Of a stretch of DNA of 64,000 bases, positions 27,651 to 35,686 are shown one piece after another (position 1 is the stretch's first letter; each line of letters opens with the position of its first letter). The notes beneath the pieces are model-generated. The model was not told where the DNA came from, did no database searches, and saw only the letters and a list, made by a program, of their open reading frames with translations. Location of the stretch: the NCBI RefSeq assembly GCF_000426705.1, contig NZ_KE384556.1, forward strand, positions 242,876 through 306,875, written 5' to 3'. The position numbers were made by a program, and so were the translations under genes. The DNA is from Spirochaeta cellobiosiphila DSM 17781 (GTDB lineage: Bacteria > Spirochaetota > Spirochaetia > DSM-17781).

Positions 27651-29081
27651 ATGAAACTACTCAAAAACATAGATTCAAGAGTTAAACTGGCCCTTTACTC
27701 TGTTGTAGTAAGCCTACTGGTTCTCACGTTATTGGTAATCTTTAACTTAATAGTCGGATCCTTAAACCTGCAAATAGATATGACACAAAAGAGTATTTTC
27801 AGCCTCTCCGCTCCTTCTAAGGAACTATTGAAGTCACTAGATGATGATGTAACCATCTATGCCCTCTACAAACCTGGTAAAGAGACAGCCCTTGTAAAGG
27901 GTATCCTAGATGAGTATGCCTTCTACTCCCATGTGAAGCTATCCATAATAGATCCTGATCGTAATCCGGACCTATTAAAACCCTACACAAATCCTGATAA
28001 ACCACTATCCATTGGAAGTATAATCATTACAAGTAAAGGGCATTTCCAGGTTCTTCATGATACAGATCTCTATATTGTTGATAACTCTGGAGAACAAGCT
28101 CAGGTGTATGGTTTAAAAGCCGAACAGTTGTTATCCTCTGCTATAGCCTATGTTAAATCAGGACGCCAACCCAAAGTATATGAAGTAACAGGACACAGAG
28201 AACGAAGCTTCCTAAGAGGAGATATAGAAACCCAGCTTAAAGAAAGCAACTATAAACTAAGCTCACTTGATATCACCAGAGAAGGAGCTGTTCCATCAGA
28301 CGCTGATATGCTCCTCATTATCGGGCCTCAAGAAGATTTTACGTCCTATGAAGCCAATATTCTCAACGAATATCTGCAAGGAGGGGGTAAGTTATTTATA
28401 GCGATAGGTTTCTCCCAGTCCGAATTACCTAATCTGGAAGAAGTACTAGGTCAATTCAATATAGCCATCACCAATGGCATCGTTATGGAAAGGGATAGCA
28501 AACAACTCCTACCAGAATTCAACGATAATCCTTTCTTCTTCATCCCTACCCTGGGAGAGGATGGGATTAGTCAATTTATTAATCAAAGTCAGATGATGCC
28601 TTTTTTTGCTGCAGCAGCGGAAATAAAAGAAACAGAAGCAGCAAAGAAATACTTAAAATTTGAACCTTTCCTACAAAGTAGTTCCCGATCCTGGTTACGC
28701 TTGGATACTAGCCAACAAGACATGACTCAGGTGGACTCAGATAAACAAGGGCCCATCACCTTAGGAGCCAGGATCACTCAAGTAGATGATGATGGCATAA
28801 TATCTGGAACTAAGATTGTGGTTATATCCAGTCCAACAGCCTTCTCTAATATGGGAGGAATTGGCATATTCCCGGGGAATATCAAGCTTCTTATTGGTTC
28901 ACTTAACTGGATGGATGATTATGAAGTGACCATCTCAGTACCCAGCCGTTCCCTATTGCAAACCAAGATGCAGATGAATACGAGATCTGCCTATATATGG
29001 GGAGCCGTCGTTACTATTCTGATACCCTTTATTATCATGATAACAGGAATTATCATCTATAAACGGAGGAAAAACCTGTGA
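27651..29081 (+). CDS. GldG-like auxiliary protein of the ABC-2 system
   Basis: The family is the ABC-type auxiliary component (GldG-like). A helix near residues 15-40 anchors the protein. A large extracytoplasmic domain follows, with a GIFT/GldG-like region (ELLKSLDDDVTIYALYKPGKE near 55) and a ThuA-like flavodoxin-fold section (MLLIIGPQEDFT...GGGKLFIAIG). A C-terminal helix near 450-470 precedes YKRRKNL. The ATG at 27651 has AGGAGG seven bases upstream and is preferred over a TTG eleven codons earlier inside the permease gene. The next gene overlaps its stop (GTGA). Confidence 0.85.
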   Translation: MKLLKNIDSRVKLALYSVVVSLLVLTLLVIFNLIVGSLNLQIDMTQKSIFSLSAPSKELLKSLDDDVTIYALYKPGKETALVKGILDEYAFYSHVKLSIIDPDRNPDLLKPYTNPDKPLSIGSIIITSKGHFQVLHDTDLYIVDNSGEQAQVYGLKAEQLLSSAIAYVKSGRQPKVYEVTGHRERSFLRGDIETQLKESNYKLSSLDITREGAVPSDADMLLIIGPQEDFTSYEANILNEYLQGGGKLFIAIGFSQSELPNLEEVLGQFNIAITNGIVMERDSKQLLPEFNDNPFFFIPTLGEDGISQFINQSQMMPFFAAAAEIKETEAAKKYLKFEPFLQSSSRSWLRLDTSQQDMTQVDSDKQGPITLGARITQVDDDGIISGTKIVVISSPTAFSNMGGIGIFPGNIKLLIGSLNWMDDYEVTISVPSRSLLQTKMQMNTRSAYIWGAVVTILIPFIIMITGIIIYKRRKNL

Positions 29082-30457
29082 CAAAGAAAGGGAAGAATCT
29101 CATTGTATTAGTCAGTCTCGTAGGGATTCTAAGTTTGGTATATCTCTTCCTGTCTATTGAGAAAAAGCCCGATAAAGACAGCCCCCAGCCCTATGTAGAG
29201 ATGCCAGGTATAACAGATCTGACGATTGCCGATGTTGATCAGATGGTTCTTGTTCATCAGAATAGCCATCTGACATTTACAGAAGGAGAATCAAGCTGGA
29301 TTATCAAAGAGGGAGCTGATGTCAAAACAGACTCTATACAAATTCAAGCCACCCTTGATGAGTTTCTCTCTGCTCATACACTGAGCCTTTTTGATGACGG
29401 ACCAGATCTTTTTGAACCGGGGGATGATCCTGTTCAAATAACGATCCAAACCAAAAATGATGAAGAGTACGAATTTCTATTAGGAAACGCAACAGTAACC
29501 CAGGAAGGATACTACCTAAAAGACTCTCAAACAGATGATACCTGGCTTATCAGCCGAAGTATTGGTGATAATCTGCGTAAAACTCTCAATGATTATAGAC
29601 CCAGAAAACTCACCCCTATAGACATAACGGGTATACAGGATATAAGCATTGAACAAGGAAACCAGACGATTCATATCGAGCCTTATTCAAGAATCGATAT
29701 GTTTACTGCACAGGTCTACTCCTATAGCTTAACGGCTCCTTACCCCTATGCTAGACCAGTTAACCAAAGCAAGATGGATAAAGAACTCCAAAAAGTAGCA
29801 GATCCCCTACTCATTAAAGATTTTACCGATCTATCTCCTGAGGTTCTGGGAGTCTCTCCTATGAAACTATCGATTACTGATACAAGGGGTAAAACATTGA
29901 GCCTCATTCTAGGATCACAAAGCCCTGAGGGAGATATATATGCCCAGGTGCCTGGCTCAGACAGTATCTTCATCCTTGATAAAAACAGGATCCCTTTTCT
30001 GGAGACAAAAGCTTTTGATCTTGTTGATCCCTATGTTTACCTTGTGGGTATTGATTCGGTAACCAAAGCTGAACTATTCACAAAGGATGCCACCTATACG
30101 GGAATAATCAATGGGGATAAGGATAATCGCCAATATCTCTATAATGGACAAGAGATTGATAGGGAAAAATTTCTTATATTCTATCAAAACCTCATTAGCT
30201 TTCAAGTGGAAGGAGAAGCTCAACCTGAGAAAGTAGGTAAAAAAGCCCCTTATCAAATCCGTTACTCCCTAGGAGGAATGGCTATGAATCAGGGGACTGT
30301 TAATTTCTTCGAATATGATAAAAACTACTATGCCGTGAGCAGAGATAAAGAAAAACCTCTATTCCTGGTAGGCCATTATCAATTAGAAAGTGTTTTGTCT
30401 AATATCCAGTCCTTATCGGATTCGAATATGTCCTCCAGTGAGGGCGGGGCTAATTGA
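29078..30457 (+). CDS. DUF4340-like membrane-anchored protein of the ABC-2 operon
   Basis: An N-terminal helix (about residues 7-24) anchors a large extracytoplasmic protein made of repeated beta units: DLTIADVDQMVL, then VTQEGYYLKDSQTDDTWLISRSIGDNL, and later VYLVGIDSVTKAELFT with PEGDIYAQVPGSDSIFIL. This matches the DUF4340 pattern found after gldG-like genes. The start is GTG, overlapping the upstream stop, with GGAGG nearby. The biochemical role is unknown; by context it is an accessory of the ABC-2 system. Its 3' end overlaps the convergent pectin methylesterase gene by 79 bases. Confidence 0.8.
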   Translation: MTKKGKNLIVLVSLVGILSLVYLFLSIEKKPDKDSPQPYVEMPGITDLTIADVDQMVLVHQNSHLTFTEGESSWIIKEGADVKTDSIQIQATLDEFLSAHTLSLFDDGPDLFEPGDDPVQITIQTKNDEEYEFLLGNATVTQEGYYLKDSQTDDTWLISRSIGDNLRKTLNDYRPRKLTPIDITGIQDISIEQGNQTIHIEPYSRIDMFTAQVYSYSLTAPYPYARPVNQSKMDKELQKVADPLLIKDFTDLSPEVLGVSPMKLSITDTRGKTLSLILGSQSPEGDIYAQVPGSDSIFILDKNRIPFLETKAFDLVDPYVYLVGIDSVTKAELFTKDATYTGIINGDKDNRQYLYNGQEIDREKFLIFYQNLISFQVEGEAQPEKVGKKAPYQIRYSLGGMAMNQGTVNFFEYDKNYYAVSRDKEKPLFLVGHYQLESVLSNIQSLSDSNMSSSEGGAN

Positions 30458-31365
30458 GGATCATCCACAATCAAAGCCCAGGAAACCCTTTCAGAGGAAT
30501 TAAAACCTGGCCCATGACTATTAACTTCCCGATATCGGGAAGTTGTTTTTTTCTCCTCACTACGCCAATGATCCCAACCGGCACCTTTAATATGTTCCCC
30601 TAGATAACAATTCCAGAATTCAGTCTTAGCATAGGGACGCCAGGGTCTCCCTAGATAAACAGATTGTTCATGAGCAGAACCTGTCAAACGACAATCCCAG
30701 AATTGGTACCCATAAGGCTCCCATTCTGGATGAGATCCTGCTGTCACATAACTTTCCAAAGCATTACTTCTTCGGGCTGAAGAAATCTCGCAATGATGAA
30801 AGACAACACGGGCGGATCCAAAGATAAAATCCACATCACCTTCAATAAAGCAGTCTTCATAATATTGCCGGTAGACAAGCTTCCCTTCTCTTAAGGAATG
30901 AAAGGGAAGAATAAATTCAGGACTCTTAGGAAAAGGATCCGCTGGTAAGGGCCCTGTACAGAGGGTGTCCTGATGGCCTAATAGGCTACAATCCCTGAAG
31001 AAGACCTTATCTGAATCGGCGTAGACAGCCACAGCCTGTCCTACCTTGTGTCCTTCACCGGCTCCATTCTCAACAGTTAAATGAGCCGCATAAAAATCCT
31101 CAGCACCAATGTATAAGGTAAAGCTATTAAAAGTTCCCATCTCATTACCATTGGGAAGTTTATGAATAGCCCCATCACTCCACAGGAGCTTAGTTTTATC
31201 CCGCCCGGAACCAATAAACTGAACATGGGGACGAAGGACACTTATCTTCTCTTCATATATTCCTTCTGATAATTCTATGATAAGTGTCTCATCAGAAGAA
31301 GAATAATCTTTTAACACATCATTAATACGAGTATATTTTTCAAAAGGACCTACTTTAATACGCAT
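30379..31365 (-). CDS. Pectin methylesterase, CE8, without signal peptide
   Basis: The enzyme removes methyl esters from homogalacturonan, releasing methanol. The CE8 beta-helix landmarks are all present: Q110 (GHKVGQAVAV), D133 in LLGHQDTL, nucleophile D179 in EGDVDFIFG, and R240-P-W in YLGRPWRP. At 328 residues it is compact, and it begins directly with MRIKVGPF, so no export signal is visible and it should act on imported fragments. The ATG lies inside the end of the ankyrin-GH43 gene (16-base overlap, GAGGAAG ribosome site), so the two are coupled. Confidence 0.93.
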   Translation of the reverse strand: MRIKVGPFEKYTRINDVLKDYSSSDETLIIELSEGIYEEKISVLRPHVQFIGSGRDKTKLLWSDGAIHKLPNGNEMGTFNSFTLYIGAEDFYAAHLTVENGAGEGHKVGQAVAVYADSDKVFFRDCSLLGHQDTLCTGPLPADPFPKSPEFILPFHSLREGKLVYRQYYEDCFIEGDVDFIFGSARVVFHHCEISSARRSNALESYVTAGSHPEWEPYGYQFWDCRLTGSAHEQSVYLGRPWRPYAKTEFWNCYLGEHIKGAGWDHWRSEEKKTTSRYREVNSHGPGFNSSERVSWALIVDDPQLAPPSLEDIFESDKDWILDKTLSN

Positions 31366-33305
31366 CTAACTTCCTCACTATCTTTATTATTCACAGTAAA
31401 ATCTTGAAATGTACCTATGACCTGGTCAGAACCATCCTCATCAAAGGTATACAAGCCGAACATAGCACCTGTAAACCTCTTGCCCTTCCCTCCTTCGTCA
31501 CTTAAGTAGTAGACTTCAGGAAGTTCCCCTAACAGTATCCATTCTTGTTCCTTTTGTGCTTTGTAATAAAAAGCCCGTTTATAATAGTCTGTTCTAATCT
31601 GCAACTCTACTTGATCAGCTTGCCAAGCTAGTTTAAAAGGGACTCGGTCCTCAAGCCCTTCATGCTCCTTAACCTGAAGGGTTAAACACTCACCTTCCTT
31701 TACAAGGGAAAAGGTCAAATAGGTGGAGCGATCATAATAACATGTTAAGCCAGCCTCTCCTGCGACCTTGGGGGTCGATAATCGGATATGACAGCAAAAG
31801 TCAAAGCAGAAGGCCTTTTGCCTTTGAACCATAACATTACGGGGGGTGCCTTCACTCAAGGGAGTGGAACCGGCAACCATCTTTAGTATTCTTTGGGCAG
31901 GATCCATTTGAAGGTATTCCCTATAGGAACGACGCACAAAGATCCATTCCTTTTCAAGTTCTTCCTGACAAAACCATAGACCTGGTAAAGGAGCCTTCTC
32001 CTCCTTTAGAGGAAAAGGTTTTACATTAACCCCGCTGGGTCCTTTGAGATTATTAACAATAGGCCAGCCATCACCAGTCCAAGTCACTTCATCCAAACTG
32101 GATTCTCGTCCCAGAATACTATACTGCTGATCCACCATACGCCCTGTTAAGTACAAAATAAACCAACGCCCATCGGGAGCTTTCAATAGTTTTCCATGAC
32201 CAGAACGTTGTATAGGATGGTCTGGATCTTTCTGATGAAGGATAGGATTATAGGGGCAGTTTTCATAGGGGCCTAATAAATTCCTTGAACGTGCCACGGC
32301 AATCTGATGATTACGTCCCGTTCCCCCTTCAGAAACAAACACATAATAGTACCCGTCTTTCTTAAGAAGGTGTGGCGCTTCTGGTGCCCTCTTTTGATTC
32401 CCATACCAAAGGAGAGTTGGTTCCCCTATTTTTTTAGTGGCATCCTGAGATAATTCAAAGATTCGTGCCCCCCTGTTCAGAAGCATATACCGCCTCCCAT
32501 CATCATCCACAAAAAGGGAGGGATCAATACCATCTTCTTCAATAAAAGCAGGTTTAGAATAAGGGCCTTCCGGTTTATCAGAGCTAAGGATCATCTGTTT
32601 TCTAACTGGTACATCTTCATCATTGTAACGAAGTGTGGCTGTAATGTAGAAACGGCCTTCATGATAAGAGATGTCCGGAGCCCAAAAACCCCTACCATCA
32701 TCTAAGCTTGTTAGATCTATATACTCAGTCTCCGTTATAGCATGACCAATAGTCTTCCAATTAACAAGATCTGAAGAATGTAGAACAGGAATACAGGGAA
32801 AGAAAGTAAAGCTGGAGGTAACCATATAAAAGTCATCTCCTACACAGATTACAGAAGGATCAGGATAAGCTCCGGTCAAAACAGGATTGGTATAGAGGTC
32901 GCTCTTTTCAATACCGAGCCCCTCTTTATAGTACTGTATGATATGATGAGAGCCTTCGGAAAGGGCTACATCAAGAGCTGTATGACTTTGAAGATTGACT
33001 TCTAAAGGATTAACACCAACTCTGTTTATCAAATAATCAAACAGTTCGGGATTATTCCCTTTGGCAGCATAATGGAGAACATTCCCATGGTTATCATCCC
33101 AAATGTTCATACTAACCCGTGAGTATTCTATTAAGTATTTTACAAGTTCATAATTCCCTGTGGAGGCAGCTAGAAAGATAGGATAGCATCCTCCCTCATA
33201 GGGCTTTTCAATCAAAGAAGGATTACTTGCCAAAATACTTAACAAATTATCTCGGTCATCTTTTTTTATATACTCTGATAATTGTTCATGTAATTGTAAT
33301 TCCAT
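31350..33305 (-). CDS. Ankyrin-repeat/GH43 fusion glycosidase
   Basis: Residues about 10-130 hold ankyrin repeats: GGCYPIFLAASTGNYELVKYLIE, HGNVLHYAAKGNNPELFDYLI and SHTALDVALSEGSHHII (split here). A GH43 five-blade propeller follows, with catalytic D149 (GAYPDPS), D261 (GIDPSLF) and acid E309 (RAPEAPHL). A beta-sandwich tail of the GH43 C-terminal/DUF1349 kind occupies about 440-640. GH43 enzymes act on arabinans, xylans or galactans. No signal peptide. The fusion is one unbroken frame, and the ankyrin region is linked by a short segment to the enzyme. It is co-translated with the pectin methylesterase. The role of the repeats is unknown; protein docking in the cytoplasm is my inference. Confidence 0.9.
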   Translation of the reverse strand: MELQLHEQLSEYIKKDDRDNLLSILASNPSLIEKPYEGGCYPIFLAASTGNYELVKYLIEYSRVSMNIWDDNHGNVLHYAAKGNNPELFDYLINRVGVNPLEVNLQSHTALDVALSEGSHHIIQYYKEGLGIEKSDLYTNPVLTGAYPDPSVICVGDDFYMVTSSFTFFPCIPVLHSSDLVNWKTIGHAITETEYIDLTSLDDGRGFWAPDISYHEGRFYITATLRYNDEDVPVRKQMILSSDKPEGPYSKPAFIEEDGIDPSLFVDDDGRRYMLLNRGARIFELSQDATKKIGEPTLLWYGNQKRAPEAPHLLKKDGYYYVFVSEGGTGRNHQIAVARSRNLLGPYENCPYNPILHQKDPDHPIQRSGHGKLLKAPDGRWFILYLTGRMVDQQYSILGRESSLDEVTWTGDGWPIVNNLKGPSGVNVKPFPLKEEKAPLPGLWFCQEELEKEWIFVRRSYREYLQMDPAQRILKMVAGSTPLSEGTPRNVMVQRQKAFCFDFCCHIRLSTPKVAGEAGLTCYYDRSTYLTFSLVKEGECLTLQVKEHEGLEDRVPFKLAWQADQVELQIRTDYYKRAFYYKAQKEQEWILLGELPEVYYLSDEGGKGKRFTGAMFGLYTFDEDGSDQVIGTFQDFTVNNKDSEEVRCVLK

Positions 33306-33334
33306 ATCCCCTATTAAAATGGGGTATTAGGCAT

Positions 33335-33362
33335 TTGAAAAGGGGGCAGATTCTTATATTAA
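33335..33362 (+). promoter_or_regulatory. Possible promoter of the 33397 hydrolase
   Basis: TTGAAA (33335-33340), a 16-base spacer and TATTAA (33357-33362) lie about 35 bases before the ATG at 33397, in the short divergent gap with the ankyrin-GH43 gene. Confidence 0.4.
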
Positions 33363-33396
33363 ACGTACAATTCATTTGTATGCTAAAATACAAGTT

Positions 33397-34431
33397 ATGA
33401 ATGTAGCACAAAACTATTTCACCCCGCCTCCTTTAGTAACGAGGGCCCCTAAGGAGAGGGATGTATACTATGACAAACTAAAAGAATCACTCGGTCTAGA
33501 GATCTATCAACAGACGACAGCCCATACAAAAATACTTGGACAAGAAAATCATGGGGATCATTACTGTTATGATATGACAATGGATACAGAACCGGGTGTC
33601 ACTATGCCTTTTTTTCTTTTGTCCCCCATTGATCTTAAGAATACAGACACATTAAAAAAACTCCCTATAGTGATCGTTCCCCATGGTCATGGTAGTGATG
33701 GTCGTTACGGAGTGGCAGGTTTACATCGTCATGTGCAGATGGAACACAATATCAACCACTATCATCACGATATAGGTCGCCAGTTTGTCAGACAAGGTTA
33801 TTTAGTACTCTGTCCTGACAGTAGAGGATCAGGAGACAGACGAGAGCCGGAAGATTCCGGACTAGAACCGGAACAACTAAAAAAGAGCTCCTGTCAGAAG
33901 ATCAACAATCTTCTCATTAATCAAGGCAGCTGTTTAGCCGGTGCCTGGGTATGGGATCTTATGAAATTAATAGATCTCCTTCTTCAGCAAAACTGGGGTG
34001 ATGCATCTAGATTAGGAGTCTGTGGGTTTTCCGGGGGAGGACTACAGAGCTTATACCTATCGGCTATGGATGAACGTATCAAATGTACAGCCGTTAGTGG
34101 TTATCTGCATTACTGGGAGGATTCTTTTTTTCTTCGTAATATGTGTGGATGCAACTTTATACCGGGTATTAATAAGAATATGAATATGGCCGATGTGGCC
34201 TGCCTCATTGCTCCTCGTTCCCTCATCCTTGAAAAGGGCAAGGATGATCCCTTAAGTGGACGCTCGGGTATTGAAGGACCTAGACGATTAGCTCAGCATA
34301 TACGGAGCTTCTATCAAGGGATAAACAAGGATGATAATTTTGCTTATACGGAGTTTGAAGGTTCTCATCAGTTTGGGGGAGAACAGATATTTCCCTTCTT
34401 TCAAAAGCACTTACAATCAGAGGAAGCCTGA
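33397..34431 (+). CDS. Alpha/beta hydrolase, probable carbohydrate esterase
   Basis: This is a cytoplasmic serine hydrolase with the nucleophile in GFSGGG at about residue 202, an oxyanion-region PHGHGSDG near 95, DSRGSGDR near 131, and a C-terminal His in EGSHQFGGE near 325. The fold resembles the acetyl-xylan-esterase/dienelactone hydrolase group. No signal peptide. It is surrounded by pectin enzymes, so removal of acetyl or other esters from imported pectin fragments is a reasonable guess. The ATG at 33397 has no clear ribosome site; an in-frame TTG at 33376 is the alternative. The fold is certain, the substrate is not. Confidence 0.82.
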   Translation: MNVAQNYFTPPPLVTRAPKERDVYYDKLKESLGLEIYQQTTAHTKILGQENHGDHYCYDMTMDTEPGVTMPFFLLSPIDLKNTDTLKKLPIVIVPHGHGSDGRYGVAGLHRHVQMEHNINHYHHDIGRQFVRQGYLVLCPDSRGSGDRREPEDSGLEPEQLKKSSCQKINNLLINQGSCLAGAWVWDLMKLIDLLLQQNWGDASRLGVCGFSGGGLQSLYLSAMDERIKCTAVSGYLHYWEDSFFLRNMCGCNFIPGINKNMNMADVACLIAPRSLILEKGKDDPLSGRSGIEGPRRLAQHIRSFYQGINKDDNFAYTEFEGSHQFGGEQIFPFFQKHLQSEEA

Positions 34432-34443
34432 TAAGTCATCAAA

Positions 34444-34503
34444 AAGGTCTGAGGTTTTTATAAGAAAGGTCAGACCTTTTAGGGTAAAACGTCTGACCTT
34501 TTT
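34444..34503. terminator. Tandem bidirectional terminator built from three copies of one segment
   Basis: Three related segments (AAGGTCTGA, then the near-palindrome AAAGGTCAGACCTTT, then GTCTGACCTTTTT) can pair first-with-second or second-with-third. The plus-strand version (second with third, 11 bp) runs into TTTTT after the 33397 hydrolase. The minus-strand version (second with first) runs into T residues after the GH105 gene. Confidence 0.8.
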
Positions 34504-34533
34504 AGCTATTTTCTCAGACTCTTTAGATAAGAA

Positions 34534-35685
34534 TCAGTCCTCTAATCCACGAAGGTACACATAAGCTAATAAGAAGGGAGCAATTCCCTTGGCTTCATTT
34601 TCGACAACAGGTTCAGAGATGTAGTACTCATAGGAACCATTTCGCTGTTGTTTTCCCCCCAGACCAGCGACAAGACAGGTCCCTCCCAAATTAAAACTAC
34701 CAGTATCATCGGGTTTGAGATAAGTATCACATATTCCAAAGAAAGCTTTCTTACCAGCTTCTAGATATTTATCAGACAAAACATTAAGGCGACAGGCTTT
34801 AAGTATGGCATAGGCAATAATAGAAGACCCGCTTGTTTCAAGATAGTTGCCTTTTTTATTACCCTTATCAACAACTTGATACCACATGCCTGATTCATCT
34901 TGAAACCTAATAAGAGACTCGATGAGATCTTCCAGGGTTTTTTGCATGAAATCTCTGAATTCTTTGTCTTCAGCATCTAGTAGTTCTATGATGTCCACTA
35001 ATGCCATGAGGAACCATCCAAGGGCTCGTAACCAAAAGTGTGGAGAATTACCAGTAGCATCATCTGACCAGTACATCATACGAGGACTGTCATAGGCATG
35101 ATAATAGAGTCCTGTTTTTTCGTCTTTCATCATTTGAGTTACATTCATGAATTGTTTGAAAGAATCTGCAAAACCTTCTTTGTTTTTAAATCTCTTTTCA
35201 TATTCTACATAGAATGGTTGGGCCATATACAGTCCATCTAACCACACCTGGCCTGGATAAATTAGTTTATGCCAGAAGTTACCTTCAATGGTTCGAGGTT
35301 GTTCCTTTATCTGACGGTAAAGGGTATCCATGGCTTTACGGTATTTTTGTTTACCTGTGTAATCATATAGTTTATAGAGAACACTTCCTTCCTTGATATT
35401 ATCAAGGTTGTATGTTTCAAGTTCAAAGGAGAGTATAGAACCATCTTCTTTGACAAAGTAGTCTATAAAATTATCTACAAAATCCAGGTATTTCTTATCC
35501 TTACTGGATTCATAAAGTGTTAAGAAAGCTGTCATCATACAGCCATCAATATAGTTCCAGTGGGGCTTCTTATTTTGTCGAAGCATTTCCTGATTCCATA
35601 CTGGTTTTTCGGGAGAACCTGTCGCCAGGATTTTATCAATGTACGAGTCAACCATGGCATATATTTCGTTCTTATCTGGCATCAT
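34534..35685 (-). CDS. Unsaturated rhamnogalacturonyl hydrolase, GH105 (YteR-like)
   Basis: GH105 enzymes remove the unsaturated galacturonyl residue from rhamnogalacturonan lyase products. The alpha6/alpha6 barrel is the right size (383 residues; Bacillus YteR is about 370). The two key acidic residues can be placed at D95 (TYNLDNI) and D150 (VWLDGLYMA). Other family blocks include SPHFWLRALGWFLMALVD and LETSGSSIIAYAI. No signal peptide, so it acts in the cytoplasm. It follows the GH43 gene almost without a gap and ends the operon that begins with the LplABC-like transporter and AraC sensor. Confidence 0.92.
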   Translation of the reverse strand: MMPDKNEIYAMVDSYIDKILATGSPEKPVWNQEMLRQNKKPHWNYIDGCMMTAFLTLYESSKDKKYLDFVDNFIDYFVKEDGSILSFELETYNLDNIKEGSVLYKLYDYTGKQKYRKAMDTLYRQIKEQPRTIEGNFWHKLIYPGQVWLDGLYMAQPFYVEYEKRFKNKEGFADSFKQFMNVTQMMKDEKTGLYYHAYDSPRMMYWSDDATGNSPHFWLRALGWFLMALVDIIELLDAEDKEFRDFMQKTLEDLIESLIRFQDESGMWYQVVDKGNKKGNYLETSGSSIIAYAILKACRLNVLSDKYLEAGKKAFFGICDTYLKPDDTGSFNLGGTCLVAGLGGKQQRNGSYEYYISEPVVENEAKGIAPFLLAYVYLRGLED

Positions 35686-35686
35686 C

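Noticed and set aside
25832-29081. Reading the GldA/F/G-like genes as evidence of gliding motility.
   Set aside because: These ABC proteins are common in non-gliding bacteria and the type IX secretion and adhesin genes needed for gliding are not seen.
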